A stretch of 6,093 nucleotides of DNA, from positions 1 through 6,093 of the forward strand of contig JAQGKJ010000004.1 of the NCBI GenBank assembly GCA_028290165.1. The letters are read 5' to 3'. The notes beneath the pieces are model-generated. The model was not told the DNA's origin and searched no databases. It saw nothing but the letters and a program-made list of their open reading frames with translations. Shown piece by piece: positions 1 through 6,093 of the stretch (position 1 is its first letter; each line of letters opens with the position of its first letter). The translations under genes were made by a program, and so were the position numbers. This DNA comes from Bradyrhizobium sp. (lineage in GTDB: Bacteria; Pseudomonadota; Alphaproteobacteria; Rhizobiales; Xanthobacteraceae).

Positions 1-129
1 ATTGCCCTCGGTCTTGCCGATGACAGCGATGACCTCGTCGGCGCCGAACTTGCCGGCCGCAATCAATCCCTCCAGCCCGCTCGCATCCTGCACGGTCTTC
101 AGTTCGACTTTTGCAACTTCAATCGCCAT
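1..129 (-). CDS. Ring-opening amidohydrolase, AtzD/barbiturase family (N-terminal 43 residues, cut by window edge)
   Basis: The minus-strand frame begins with ATG at 129 and stays open to the left edge, so only the first 43 residues are visible. The segment [14 protein letters not shown] (residues 15-28) followed by [11 protein letters not shown] (33-43) closely matches, from memory, the start of Pseudomonas AtzD (cyanuric acid hydrolase), which has DTSGLEDLIETGR and IVAVMGKTEGNG. The lysine of GKTEGN (residue 39) corresponds to the conserved lysine of the first of three Ser-Lys pairs in this threefold-repeat family. Known members hydrolyse cyanuric acid to carboxybiuret or barbiturate to ureidomalonate without a cofactor, and are cytoplasmic. 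It lies 35 nt after the hyuB stop, with a good ribosome binding site, so it is probably the next operon gene. Family assignment is fairly firm despite the short stretch; choosing between cyanuric acid, barbiturate or another ring is not possible here. Confidence 0.85.
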   Translation of the reverse strand, partial: MAIEVAKVELKTVQDASGLEGLIAAGKFGADEVIAVIGKTEGN

Positions 130-139
130 TCGCTGGAAA

Positions 140-146
140 CTCCCTT
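140..146 (-). promoter_or_regulatory. Shine-Dalgarno site of the ring-opening amidohydrolase
   Basis: On the minus strand AAGGGAG lies 10 nt upstream of the ATG at 129. It falls in the 35-nt gap after the hyuB stop codon (167-165). It supports that ATG as the true start and independent ribosome loading on the shared transcript. No promoter or terminator is evident in this short gap. Confidence 0.7.
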
Positions 147-164
147 ATTCGCTTTTTCTTGGTT

Positions 165-2054
165 TCATCGCATCCGCGGCCGGTGTTCGCCGCGCAGCAT
201 CTTTTCATAGCCCTCGCCGCGGTCAATCATCGGCGGCGGGTTATTTCGGACTTTTGCCAATTCAGCCCGGCGCTGTCTTGTCGCCGCCTCGTCGATCACG
301 GGCTCGCCGCCAGTGCCTGCGCCCGTGAACACGACGCCATAATCGGCTTCGGCGCTTGCGAGCGACACTCTACCCTCGATGACGTCGCACAACACCAGTT
401 CCAATTCGCGCTTTAGCGGATCGCCCCAGCCGCCGCCGCCGGTCGTCACCACGCGAACGACCTGTCCTTTCAGGACAGTTTCGCCATCAACCAAGCCGCC
501 GAGATCGTAACCTTCGCCTTCGGCGTCGACCGTGACACAGAACGGCTGGCCGGCCTTGCCGCCGTTCAGGCCGTAGCACCCCAGCCGTACCCGATCGGCG
601 GTGACGATGGTGCGGCAATCGACCAGCGCGCGATACTGCTTTTCGTAGCCCTGCCCGCCGCGACGCAGACCGGCGCCGCCGGAATCGGTGCGCAGCGCCA
701 GCTTCTCGACCAACAGCGGAAACCGGGTCTCGGTGAATTCGGCGGGCTGGTTGCGCGAATCCGGCACGATATGGATCGCGTCATTGCCATCAGCGTAATA
801 GCGCCCGCCGGAGCCGCCGCCCAGCACCTCGCGCGACAAAAACGTCTTGCCGTCGAGATCGGTGCCAAAGAAACCCGTGTAGCGGATGGTTTCCTGGTCG
901 GCTGGCATGCGCCCGTCGACCGCCTGCGCAACCACGCCCGCCAGCAGGCCGAGGCACCGCAACAGCACGAAAGACCGCGCGTTGGTCGCCGCCGGCCATT
1001 CCGGCGTGATCAGCGTGCCCTTTGGCGGAAAAATCACCTCGAACACTTCGCAGACGCCTTCGTTGACGTGGATTTCCGCGGCGCGTTCGGGCGTATCAGC
1101 AAGGTTGCGCAGGATCGGCGCGATCCACTTGATCAGGAACGCGCCGTCGGCATAGTCGGCGGGCCAATTGATCGGGCCGGTCGATTGCGGATCGGTGCCG
1201 TTGAAGTCGAGCGTGATCTTGCCGCCCTTTTTTGTCATTTTTAGCGCGATCTTGTGCAGCTTGGGATCGGTGATTCCGTCATGCTCGACGTAATCTTCCC
1301 AGGCATATTCGCCGTCGGCGATTTTTACGAGCAGCTCGTTGCGATAGATGTCGCGGCATTTCTCCAGGATGGCCTGAAAGCAGGCCTCGACCTGTTCCTT
1401 GCCGAAGCGCTCGAACATCCCGGCCATCCGCCGCGCGCCCATCAGGCAGGCCTGGATTTCGCTATCGAGATCGGCCGACAGCATTTCGGGCACGCGGGTG
1501 TTGCGGCGGACGATGGTGAACACCGCATCATTTCGCACGCCTTCGCTATAAATCTTCACCGGCGGAATCGCGATGCCTTCCTCGAACACGGTGGCAGCCG
1601 TCCCCGGCATCGAACCGGGCACCCGCCCGCCGACGTCGTCATGATGACCGAACGCCTGGATGTAGGCGACCACTTCGCCCTGGTGAAACACCGGCACCGT
1701 GCTGCAGAGATCGGGCAAGTGCCCGATCGAGCCTTCGGTCAAATAGGTATCGTTCATCAGGAAGACGTCGCCGGGCTTCATCGTCTCGGGCGGAAAATCC
1801 CGCACCACGCCGTTCGGCATCGCCGAATAGGAACGCCCGGTGAGCTTGCGGCAGTAGCGGTCGAACAGTCCGACGCGGAAATCATGGGCTTCGCGGATCA
1901 TCGGCGAGCGCGCGGTGCGCTCGATGGCGTATTCGATCTCGGCCTCGATCGAGTTCAGCGTGCCTTCGACGATCTGCAGCACGATCGGATCGACCGCTAT
2001 CGCTTCGCGCAGCGGCGCGGTCGGCCATGGATGCGCGGTAGAATGGATGTTCAT
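165..2054 (-). CDS. hyuB: Hydantoinase B/oxoprolinase family protein (HyuB-type subunit)
   Basis: This 629-residue cytoplasmic protein is the HyuB half of an ATP-dependent cyclic-amide hydrolase; relatives include N-methylhydantoinase, 5-oxoprolinase and the acetone carboxylase alpha subunit. The HyuB domain starts at DPIVLQIVEGTLNSI (22-36). Family landmarks are GDVFLMNDTYL (95-105), GHLPD (111-115), GHHDDVGG (136-143), PGSMPGTA (146-153), EEGIAIPP (158-165) and the glycine-rich GGGGWGDP (539-546), followed by an ~80-residue tail with the usual YGVVF segment. The Asp/His-rich segments near 102-142 resemble the metal-binding region of the related acetone carboxylase (family knowledge, not tested). 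No signal peptide or membrane segment is visible. Length is somewhat above common HyuB proteins, mainly from the tail. The start is well set: its ATG overlaps the hyuA stop as ATGA and an AGGAG lies 8 nt upstream. Substrate cannot be read from sequence; hydantoins, oxoproline-like lactams and other cyclic ureides are possible. Confidence 0.92.
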   Translation of the reverse strand: MNIHSTAHPWPTAPLREAIAVDPIVLQIVEGTLNSIEAEIEYAIERTARSPMIREAHDFRVGLFDRYCRKLTGRSYSAMPNGVVRDFPPETMKPGDVFLMNDTYLTEGSIGHLPDLCSTVPVFHQGEVVAYIQAFGHHDDVGGRVPGSMPGTAATVFEEGIAIPPVKIYSEGVRNDAVFTIVRRNTRVPEMLSADLDSEIQACLMGARRMAGMFERFGKEQVEACFQAILEKCRDIYRNELLVKIADGEYAWEDYVEHDGITDPKLHKIALKMTKKGGKITLDFNGTDPQSTGPINWPADYADGAFLIKWIAPILRNLADTPERAAEIHVNEGVCEVFEVIFPPKGTLITPEWPAATNARSFVLLRCLGLLAGVVAQAVDGRMPADQETIRYTGFFGTDLDGKTFLSREVLGGGSGGRYYADGNDAIHIVPDSRNQPAEFTETRFPLLVEKLALRTDSGGAGLRRGGQGYEKQYRALVDCRTIVTADRVRLGCYGLNGGKAGQPFCVTVDAEGEGYDLGGLVDGETVLKGQVVRVVTTGGGGWGDPLKRELELVLCDVIEGRVSLASAEADYGVVFTGAGTGGEPVIDEAATRQRRAELAKVRNNPPPMIDRGEGYEKMLRGEHRPRMR

Positions 2055-4156
2055 CGCGATGTCTCCTGCGATGAGGCGGAACGGATCACAAGAATGCCGT
2101 GCGGATCAACCTCGAGATATTGACCGGGAAATACCACCGTCGTTGAGCCGAATTCCTCGATCACCGCAGGTCCATTGACGCGGCCGCCCGATGGCAGCGA
2201 TGCGCGATCATAGACCGGCGTTTCCTGGAAGGCGCTGCCGAAATAGACGGCTCGACGGCCTTTCGCCGTCGGCTTGCCCTCGCGTGTCACGAGTTTCGGC
2301 AGTTGCGGCCGCTCGATCACCCCAAAACCGGAGACGCAGAGATTGACCAGCTCGATCTTCTGCTGGCCCGCGTAATTATAGCCGAAGGTTTTCAGATGGA
2401 CCGCGTTGAACGCGCCGATCAATCCTGCGAGGAACGATGCGTCGACGGCACCGCCGGGGGCTGTGACGCGCACTTCCATCGACTGGCCGGCGTAGCGAAC
2501 ATCCGCCTCTCGGACCAGCCTGATGCGCGACGAATCGATGCCATCGCGCATCAGCGTTGCAGTCGCGTCGCGCTCCAGCGCGGCATAGCGCGCGGCGACG
2601 TCGGCCAGATCGATCGTCTCCTCGTGCATCACCTTGGTGACGATGTGATCGGTGCGCCAGTCCACCGCGAGCAGGCCGAAGGCCGAGAGATTGCCGGGAT
2701 TTGGCGGCACGATGCAGGCCTTCATGCCCAAGAGATCCATCACAGCGGCGGATTGCGCCGGTCCCGCGCCGCCAAACGACAACAATGCGAAAGCGCGCGG
2801 ATCGATACCGCGCTGGATCGTCATCTGCCGGATCGCGTTGGCCTGGCTCCAGTTCGCGATCTCGATGATGCCGCTGGCAAGTTGCTCGACGCTCATATTG
2901 CCCGGCAGCCTTGCTGCGAGCGCCCCGATGCCGCCGCGCGCGCGCGCGACATCGAGCGCAATGCCGCCGCCGATCAGCGACGGCGGAATCCGCCCCAGCA
3001 CCAGATTGGCGTCGGTGATGGTCGGCTCGTTGCCGCCGTTCGGATAGCACATCGGCCCGGGCTCGGCACCGGCGCTGCGCGGGCCGACCTTGAGATGGCC
3101 TTCCCTGCTGATCCAGGCGATCGAACCGCCGCCGGTGCCAATGGTCTCGATGTCGATCATCGGAATCCGCACCGGAAACGGACCGACCGATCCGCCATTG
3201 GTGACTTGCGGCTTGCCGCCTTCGATCAGGCAAAGGTCGGTCGAGGTGCCGCCGGCATCCAGCGTCACCAGATCCGGAAAGCCCGCGATGTCGGCAATGA
3301 CGGCTGAGCCGAGCGCACCGGCCGCCGGACCCGAGAGCGCCGTGGTGATCGGCTTGCGCACCACCTGATCGGCGCTGGCGACGCCGCCGCTCGACTGCAT
3401 CACCAGGAACGGCTTGTCCTGCAAGCCAGTTCCGAGTTCCTGATGCACGCGCTTGAGATAGCGTTCCATATGCGGCTTGACGAAGGCGTCCACCAGCGTG
3501 GTCACCGCGCGCTCATATTCGCGATATTCCGGCAACACGACGCAAGACAGCGACAAGGTCGCGTCCGGATATTCTTCCATGACGATTTCGGCGGCGCGGC
3601 GCTCATGGGTGTCATTGGCGTAGGAATGCAACAGACAGATGCCGATGGCGCGCACGCCATGGGCGCGAAAATATCGCGCGCCCTCGCGCACGCTGGCCTC
3701 ATCGAGCGGGCGCAATTCGTGCCCGCGAAAATCCAGCCTGCCACCGGCTTCGCGGACGAATTGCAGCGGCACGATACGATCGGGCTTGACCCAAAAGTAA
3801 GAGTTTCCGTAGCCCTCCGGCACCGACTGCCGCGCGATTTCAAGGATGTGGCGGAAGCCCGCATTGACGATCAATCCCAACGAATTGATCTCGCCCTGCA
3901 GCAGCGCGTTGGTGGCGACCGTGGTGCCATGCGCCAGGCCCGCGACACTTTCCGTTGTCGCGCCCGAAGCGGCAAGAATCTTGTTGACGCCGCGCAACAG
4001 GCCGATCGCGGGGTTTGCCGGCGTGCTCGCAACCTTGGTGACCTCGGTCGCGCCGGAGATGACATCGACCGACACGATATCGGTGAACGTTCCGCCGGTG
4101 TCGATCCCAATGCGAAGGCGCGCAGCCGCAGAATGACCAGACATACTCCGCACCAT
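2051..4156 (-). CDS. hyuA: Hydantoinase/oxoprolinase family protein (HyuA-type ATPase subunit)
   Basis: This 701-residue cytoplasmic protein is the ATP-binding partner of HyuB and belongs to the actin/Hsp70-like ASKHA fold used by N-methylhydantoinase, 5-oxoprolinase and the acetone carboxylase beta subunit. The N-terminal domain has the phosphate-1 loop GIDTGGTFTDIV (17-28) and HGTTVATNALL (76-86). The central domain has SGPAAGALG (275-283), the second phosphate loop DAGGTSTDLCL (300-310), TIGTGGGSIAWI (338-349) and GPRSAGAEPGPMCY (358-371). FGGAGP (461-466) and SAFGLL (491-496) precede a C-terminal domain of about 180 residues. These enzymes are thought to use ATP to phosphorylate or activate the amide carbonyl before ring opening by the B subunit. 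Length is normal and all motifs are intact. The exact start is uncertain: ATG 4156 has GGAG only 1 nt away, GTG 4153 uses the same GGAG at 4 nt, and ATG 4144 has another GGAG 1 nt away. The candidates differ by at most four residues, all before the first motif. Confidence 0.93.
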   Translation of the reverse strand: MVRSMSGHSAAARLRIGIDTGGTFTDIVSVDVISGATEVTKVASTPANPAIGLLRGVNKILAASGATTESVAGLAHGTTVATNALLQGEINSLGLIVNAGFRHILEIARQSVPEGYGNSYFWVKPDRIVPLQFVREAGGRLDFRGHELRPLDEASVREGARYFRAHGVRAIGICLLHSYANDTHERRAAEIVMEEYPDATLSLSCVVLPEYREYERAVTTLVDAFVKPHMERYLKRVHQELGTGLQDKPFLVMQSSGGVASADQVVRKPITTALSGPAAGALGSAVIADIAGFPDLVTLDAGGTSTDLCLIEGGKPQVTNGGSVGPFPVRIPMIDIETIGTGGGSIAWISREGHLKVGPRSAGAEPGPMCYPNGGNEPTITDANLVLGRIPPSLIGGGIALDVARARGGIGALAARLPGNMSVEQLASGIIEIANWSQANAIRQMTIQRGIDPRAFALLSFGGAGPAQSAAVMDLLGMKACIVPPNPGNLSAFGLLAVDWRTDHIVTKVMHEETIDLADVAARYAALERDATATLMRDGIDSSRIRLVREADVRYAGQSMEVRVTAPGGAVDASFLAGLIGAFNAVHLKTFGYNYAGQQKIELVNLCVSGFGVIERPQLPKLVTREGKPTAKGRRAVYFGSAFQETPVYDRASLPSGGRVNGPAVIEEFGSTTVVFPGQYLEVDPHGILVIRSASSQETSR
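2063..2067 (-). promoter_or_regulatory. Shine-Dalgarno site of hyuB inside the end of hyuA
   Basis: AGGAG on the minus strand lies 8 nt before the hyuB ATG (2054), within the last codons of hyuA. The hyuA stop TGA (2053-2051) shares bases with that ATG. This arrangement points to translational coupling and near-equal synthesis of the two subunits. Confidence 0.8.
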
Positions 4157-4177
4157 TCTCCACGAGGGTTCAAGGGA

Positions 4178-4197
4178 ATGCCGGGATGCGCCGGCAT
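4178..4197 (-). promoter_or_regulatory. Inverted repeat (hairpin) in the hyuA leader
   Basis: Perfect 7-bp arms ATGCCGG and CCGGCAT flank a 6-nt loop, about 21 nt upstream of the hyuA start. In the transcript this could form a GC-rich hairpin just before the ribosome binding site. No U-tract follows, so it is not a standard terminator. A role in leader stability or translation is only possible; a chance repeat in GC-rich DNA is also reasonable. Confidence 0.35.
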
Positions 4198-4221
4198 CAT
4201 CGGCGTAACCGCACGGCCGGC

Positions 4222-4250
4222 AGAATGGTCAAGCGGTTCGGTCGAGTCAA
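4222..4250 (-). promoter_or_regulatory. Candidate sigma-70-type promoter for hyuA-hyuB
   Basis: On the minus strand TTGACT (4250-4245) matches the -35 consensus at five of six bases. A 17-nt spacer leads to CATTCT (4227-4222), a weak -10 that keeps the important A2 and T6. Transcription would start near 4215, giving a leader of about 60 nt before hyuA. A weak -10 fits a promoter that needs an activator, and the T-N11-A palindrome centred at 4279 would sit near -64, a usual LysR-type position. The promoter is inferred from pattern and spacing only. Confidence 0.45.
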
Positions 4251-4271
4251 AAGCCGAATATCGATGGCACT

Positions 4272-4286
4272 ATCGGAAATTCCGAT
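4272..4286 (-). promoter_or_regulatory. LysR-type operator: perfect T-N11-A palindrome
   Basis: ATCGGAA-T-TTCCGAT on the minus strand is a perfect palindrome with 7-bp arms around one central base, and contains the LysR-family signature T-N11-A. It starts 22 bp after the LysR stop codon and lies 115 bp upstream of the hyuA start. A degenerate related sequence, ATCGATATTCGG (4265-4254), begins 21 nt further on, two helical turns away and just before the candidate -35. That suits a strong recognition site plus a weaker activation site. The likely binder is the adjacent LysR protein; this is inference from position and motif. Confidence 0.65.
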
Positions 4287-4308
4287 CCAGCGAATCCGCT
4301 TAAAATGC

Positions 4309-5202
4309 CTATGCTTTCAGCATCTCTCTCAATCTCAGCAGCGCCGCTTCCTTGCGCCGCGACATCGGTTCGCGCCGCCGAAACAGGCTGAATGCGACAT
4401 TACGCGCCGGTTGAATCGAAAGTGCCTTCAACAATCCCAACGTGACTTCATTTTCCGCACAGGCGCGCGGGACGATGGCAATTCCGCCTTCCGACTGCAC
4501 AATCATCTTGATGGTCTCGATATTGTCGACCACTCCCAGAATATTGGGCTTGATACCGAGGTCAGTGAACAGCGAGAGCACGACCTGACCGTATCCCACC
4601 GTCAATTCGCTCATGATGATGGGTTCGGCGACCAGCCGGCCGATATCGACCGGCTGCTTCGAGCGTGTCAGCGCGTGCTTTGGATGGGTGATTAATGCCA
4701 TCTCGGCATCGATCAGCCGGTCGAACACCAGCCCTGCCGGCAATCGGTCCGGATCCGATTCAATCGCAATACCCGCATCGATCTTCTCTTCGTGGAGTTC
4801 GTTGAAGATGTTCTTGGTCGGCGCGGTCAGAATTTCCAGCCTGACACCCGGAAGATCATTCTTGAGATCCGCGAACATGCGCGGAATGAAGATCTGCGCC
4901 ATGCCCGACCCCATGGCGATGGTCAGGGTATCCTGCAGCACGCCGCGCAGCCGCCGGGCGGTGTCCGACAGACTGAGCAGATCGCCCATCACCCGTTCGG
5001 ATTCGTACAAGAAGGTGCGACCGCGGTCGGTCGATTCGATGCCGCGCGATGTGCGGCGAAACAGCTCGAAGCCGATTTCTTCCTCGAGCAATTTGACCTG
5101 CTCGCTGACCGCCGACTGCGAAATATTCAACCGCTTCGCCGCCTTGGTGAAGCTGCGTTCCTTGTAGACCGAAAGTGCATAACGCAGTTGGCGGAAATCC
5201 AA
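4309..5202 (-). CDS. LysR-type transcriptional regulator, TTG start
   Basis: This 297-residue protein has the normal length of a LysR-family regulator. The N-terminal winged helix-turn-helix is clear: SFTKAAKRLNISQSAVSEQV spans 17-36, followed by LLEEEIGFELFRR (38-50) and TDRGRTFL (58-65). A linker helix to about residue 88 leads into the effector-binding domain, which starts at DTLTIAMGSGMAQIF (91-105). It probably senses a substrate or intermediate of the pathway and activates hyuA-hyuB through the palindrome at 4272-4286. The start must be TTG at 5202: an in-frame TAG lies two codons upstream, no ATG or GTG lies between, and homologous N-termini begin at this point. GAGGG stands 8 nt before it. 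The gene runs in the same direction as its neighbours, unlike the usual divergent arrangement, and follows the amidohydrolase by 11 nt, so it is likely cotranscribed with it. The effector cannot be predicted. Confidence 0.94.
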   Translation of the reverse strand: MDFRQLRYALSVYKERSFTKAAKRLNISQSAVSEQVKLLEEEIGFELFRRTSRGIESTDRGRTFLYESERVMGDLLSLSDTARRLRGVLQDTLTIAMGSGMAQIFIPRMFADLKNDLPGVRLEILTAPTKNIFNELHEEKIDAGIAIESDPDRLPAGLVFDRLIDAEMALITHPKHALTRSKQPVDIGRLVAEPIIMSELTVGYGQVVLSLFTDLGIKPNILGVVDNIETIKMIVQSEGGIAIVPRACAENEVTLGLLKALSIQPARNVAFSLFRRREPMSRRKEAALLRLREMLKA

Positions 5203-5210
5203 AGCCTAAT

Positions 5211-5215
5211 CCCTC
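5211..5215 (-). promoter_or_regulatory. Shine-Dalgarno of the LysR gene overlapping the upstream stop codon
   Basis: GAGGG on the minus strand overlaps the TGA stop (5216-5214) of the amidohydrolase and lies 8 nt before the TTG start at 5202. It decides the TTG start. It also suggests that ribosomes ending the amidohydrolase help initiate the regulator, holding regulator output low and tied to the enzyme. Confidence 0.75.
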
Positions 5216-6093
5216 AAGTAGCCGGCATTTTCGGCACTTCGAAATAGCGGCGCCTGTCGACCTGGGCCTCGGCGATCAGCCTGCCTTTTCGAATCACCCA
5301 GCGGCGCGGAGATCTTGTCGCAAAGGCCTCGCGCGCGTCGCGGGCGTCCAGCACCACCAGATCCGCCACCGCGCCGACCGCCACGTGAAAATCGGGAGCG
5401 CGCAACGCTTTCGCGCCGTTGCTGGTGACCATATCCATCACGGTGAGAATCTCGGGCGGCTGGCTCATGTGCGAGGCATGACAGAGCAGGAATGCGATCT
5501 CAAGCGGATCGTTCTGGCCGAAGGGATAAAAGGTGTCGTGCACGCAGTCCTGCCCGCAGGCGACGTTGACGCCGGCTGCCAGCAATTCCTTGACCTGCGT
5601 CACGCCGCGGCGCTTGGGATAGTCGTCAAGACGGCCCTGCAGCATCAAATTGGTCGCCGGGTTGGCGATCATGTTGACGTTGGCCTCGCGAAGACGGTCG
5701 ATCACGTGATCGGCGTAGTTCCTCGGATTGCCCGCCAGCGCGCAGGTGTGCCCGGCGGTGACCCTGCCCTGCCATCCATTCTTGATCGTTAGTTCGGCAA
5801 GCACTTCAAGCGTGCGCGCCATCGGATCGTCGGTCTCGTCGACATGCATGTCAATGTCGGCGTCGAATTCCCTGGCGATCTCGAAGGCAATCTCGATATG
5901 CCGCCGGCTATCGGCGGGCGACGCCTCGTTGAAGGGCATGCCCCCGACGACATCGACGCCCAGTTTCATCACCTGGCGCATCAGCGCTTCGGTCCCGGGC
6001 GATTTGACGATGCCTTCCTGCGGAAACGCGACGATCTGGATATCCATCAGATCGCGAAAGCGATCACGGGCCAGGATCAGGCCCTCGGCCGGG
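5214..6093 (-). CDS. Cytosine-deaminase-type amidohydrolase (5' end beyond the window)
   Basis: The visible part is 292 residues ending at TGA 5216-5214, and the frame stays open through the right edge. The internal ATG at 6047 is not the start, because family-like sequence (PAEGLILARDRFRDL) continues in frame before it. It is a metal-dependent amidohydrolase of the CodA class, which deaminates cytosine and, in relatives, creatinine, isocytosine or N-isopropylammelide. Numbering from the first visible residue, DIQIVAFPQEGI (17-28) carries the glutamine that binds substrate in CodA, HVDETDD (83-89) carries a metal-ligand His and the catalytic Glu86, AGHT (113-116) another active-site His, and GQDC (180-183) the metal-ligand Asp182. 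QGRLDDYPKRRG (152-163) is also typical. The two metal-binding His of the N-terminal HxH motif lie off the window. E. coli CodA has GHDD where this protein has GQDC, so activity on cytosine itself is doubtful. It is probably cytoplasmic. Confidence 0.9.
   Translation of the reverse strand, partial: PAEGLILARDRFRDLMDIQIVAFPQEGIVKSPGTEALMRQVMKLGVDVVGGMPFNEASPADSRRHIEIAFEIAREFDADIDMHVDETDDPMARTLEVLAELTIKNGWQGRVTAGHTCALAGNPRNYADHVIDRLREANVNMIANPATNLMLQGRLDDYPKRRGVTQVKELLAAGVNVACGQDCVHDTFYPFGQNDPLEIAFLLCHASHMSQPPEILTVMDMVTSNGAKALRAPDFHVAVGAVADLVVLDARDAREAFATRSPRRWVIRKGRLIAEAQVDRRRYFEVPKMPAT

Noticed and set aside
1254..2123. Plus-strand open frame of 289 codons opposite hyuB
   Set aside because: It is antisense to a gene with clear family motifs. 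Its product is rich in His, Arg, Asp and Gly in the way typical of high-GC antisense frames and has no recognisable domain.
2303..3307. Plus-strand open frame of 334 codons opposite hyuA
   Set aside because: It is fully antisense to the conserved core of hyuA, has low-complexity Arg/Asp/Ala composition, and no domain was recognised.
4207..4238. Inverted repeat AACCGC (4207-4212) and GCGGTT (4233-4238)
   Set aside because: The arms are only 6 bp and lie 20 nt apart in GC-rich DNA, overlapping the candidate -10. A chance match is likely.
3443..4303. Plus-strand open frame of 286 codons covering the hyuA 5' end and the intergenic region
   Set aside because: It is antisense to the hyuA nucleotide-binding motifs and runs through the promoter region; its composition is like the other shadow frames.
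4287..4308. Possible terminator after the LysR gene
   Set aside because: No stem followed by a T-run is present between the LysR stop and the palindrome. The palindrome itself has no poly-T after it and fits an operator better.
5214..6047. Complete 277-residue amidohydrolase starting at ATG 6047
   Set aside because: The frame is open upstream to the window edge with family-like sequence, and the N-terminal part with the HxH metal motif would be missing, so the gene is cut by the window, not short.

Overview
The window suggests a high-GC alphaproteobacterium of the Rhizobiales, most likely Bradyrhizobium or a close relative. This rests on strong G/C bias at third codon positions, the protein families present and their arrangement; no marker gene is present, so the placement is inference. 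The window is almost fully coding and every gene supported here lies on the minus strand, so transcription runs from high to low coordinates.

In transcription order the layout is: (1) the C-terminal 292 residues of a cytosine-deaminase-type amidohydrolase (5214-6093; its start lies beyond the right edge); (2) a LysR-type regulator with a TTG start (4309-5202), 11 nt downstream and probably translationally coupled; (3) a 152-bp intergenic region (4157-4308) holding a perfect 15-bp T-N11-A palindrome, a candidate sigma-70 promoter at the right distance from it, and a leader hairpin; (4) hyuA (2051-4156) and (5) hyuB (165-2054), the two subunits of an ATP-dependent hydantoinase/oxoprolinase-type enzyme, overlapping by ATGA; (6) the first 43 residues of a ring-opening amidohydrolase of the cyanuric acid hydrolase/barbiturase (AtzD/TrzD) family (1-129), cut by the left edge.

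Together the genes look like a catabolic cluster for a cyclic amide, ureide or N-heterocycle. A deaminase would turn an amino- or imino-substituted ring into the oxo form, and two unrelated ring-opening systems, one ATP-dependent (HyuAB) and one cofactor-independent (AtzD type), would act on cyclic amides. Two known routes share parts of this set. In creatinine degradation, a deaminase of the cytosine deaminase family makes N-methylhydantoin, which an ATP-dependent HyuAB-type enzyme opens. In s-triazine or pyrimidine degradation, AtzC-type deamination yields cyanuric acid for AtzD, or barbiturate is opened by barbiturase. Neither route obviously uses all three enzymes, so the true substrate is open. 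The LysR protein probably responds to a substrate or intermediate and controls hyuA-hyuB-amidohydrolase through the palindrome upstream of hyuA.

No tRNA, rRNA, CRISPR array, insertion sequence, phage gene or clear rho-independent terminator was seen. The long plus-strand open frames are antisense shadows of high-GC genes.
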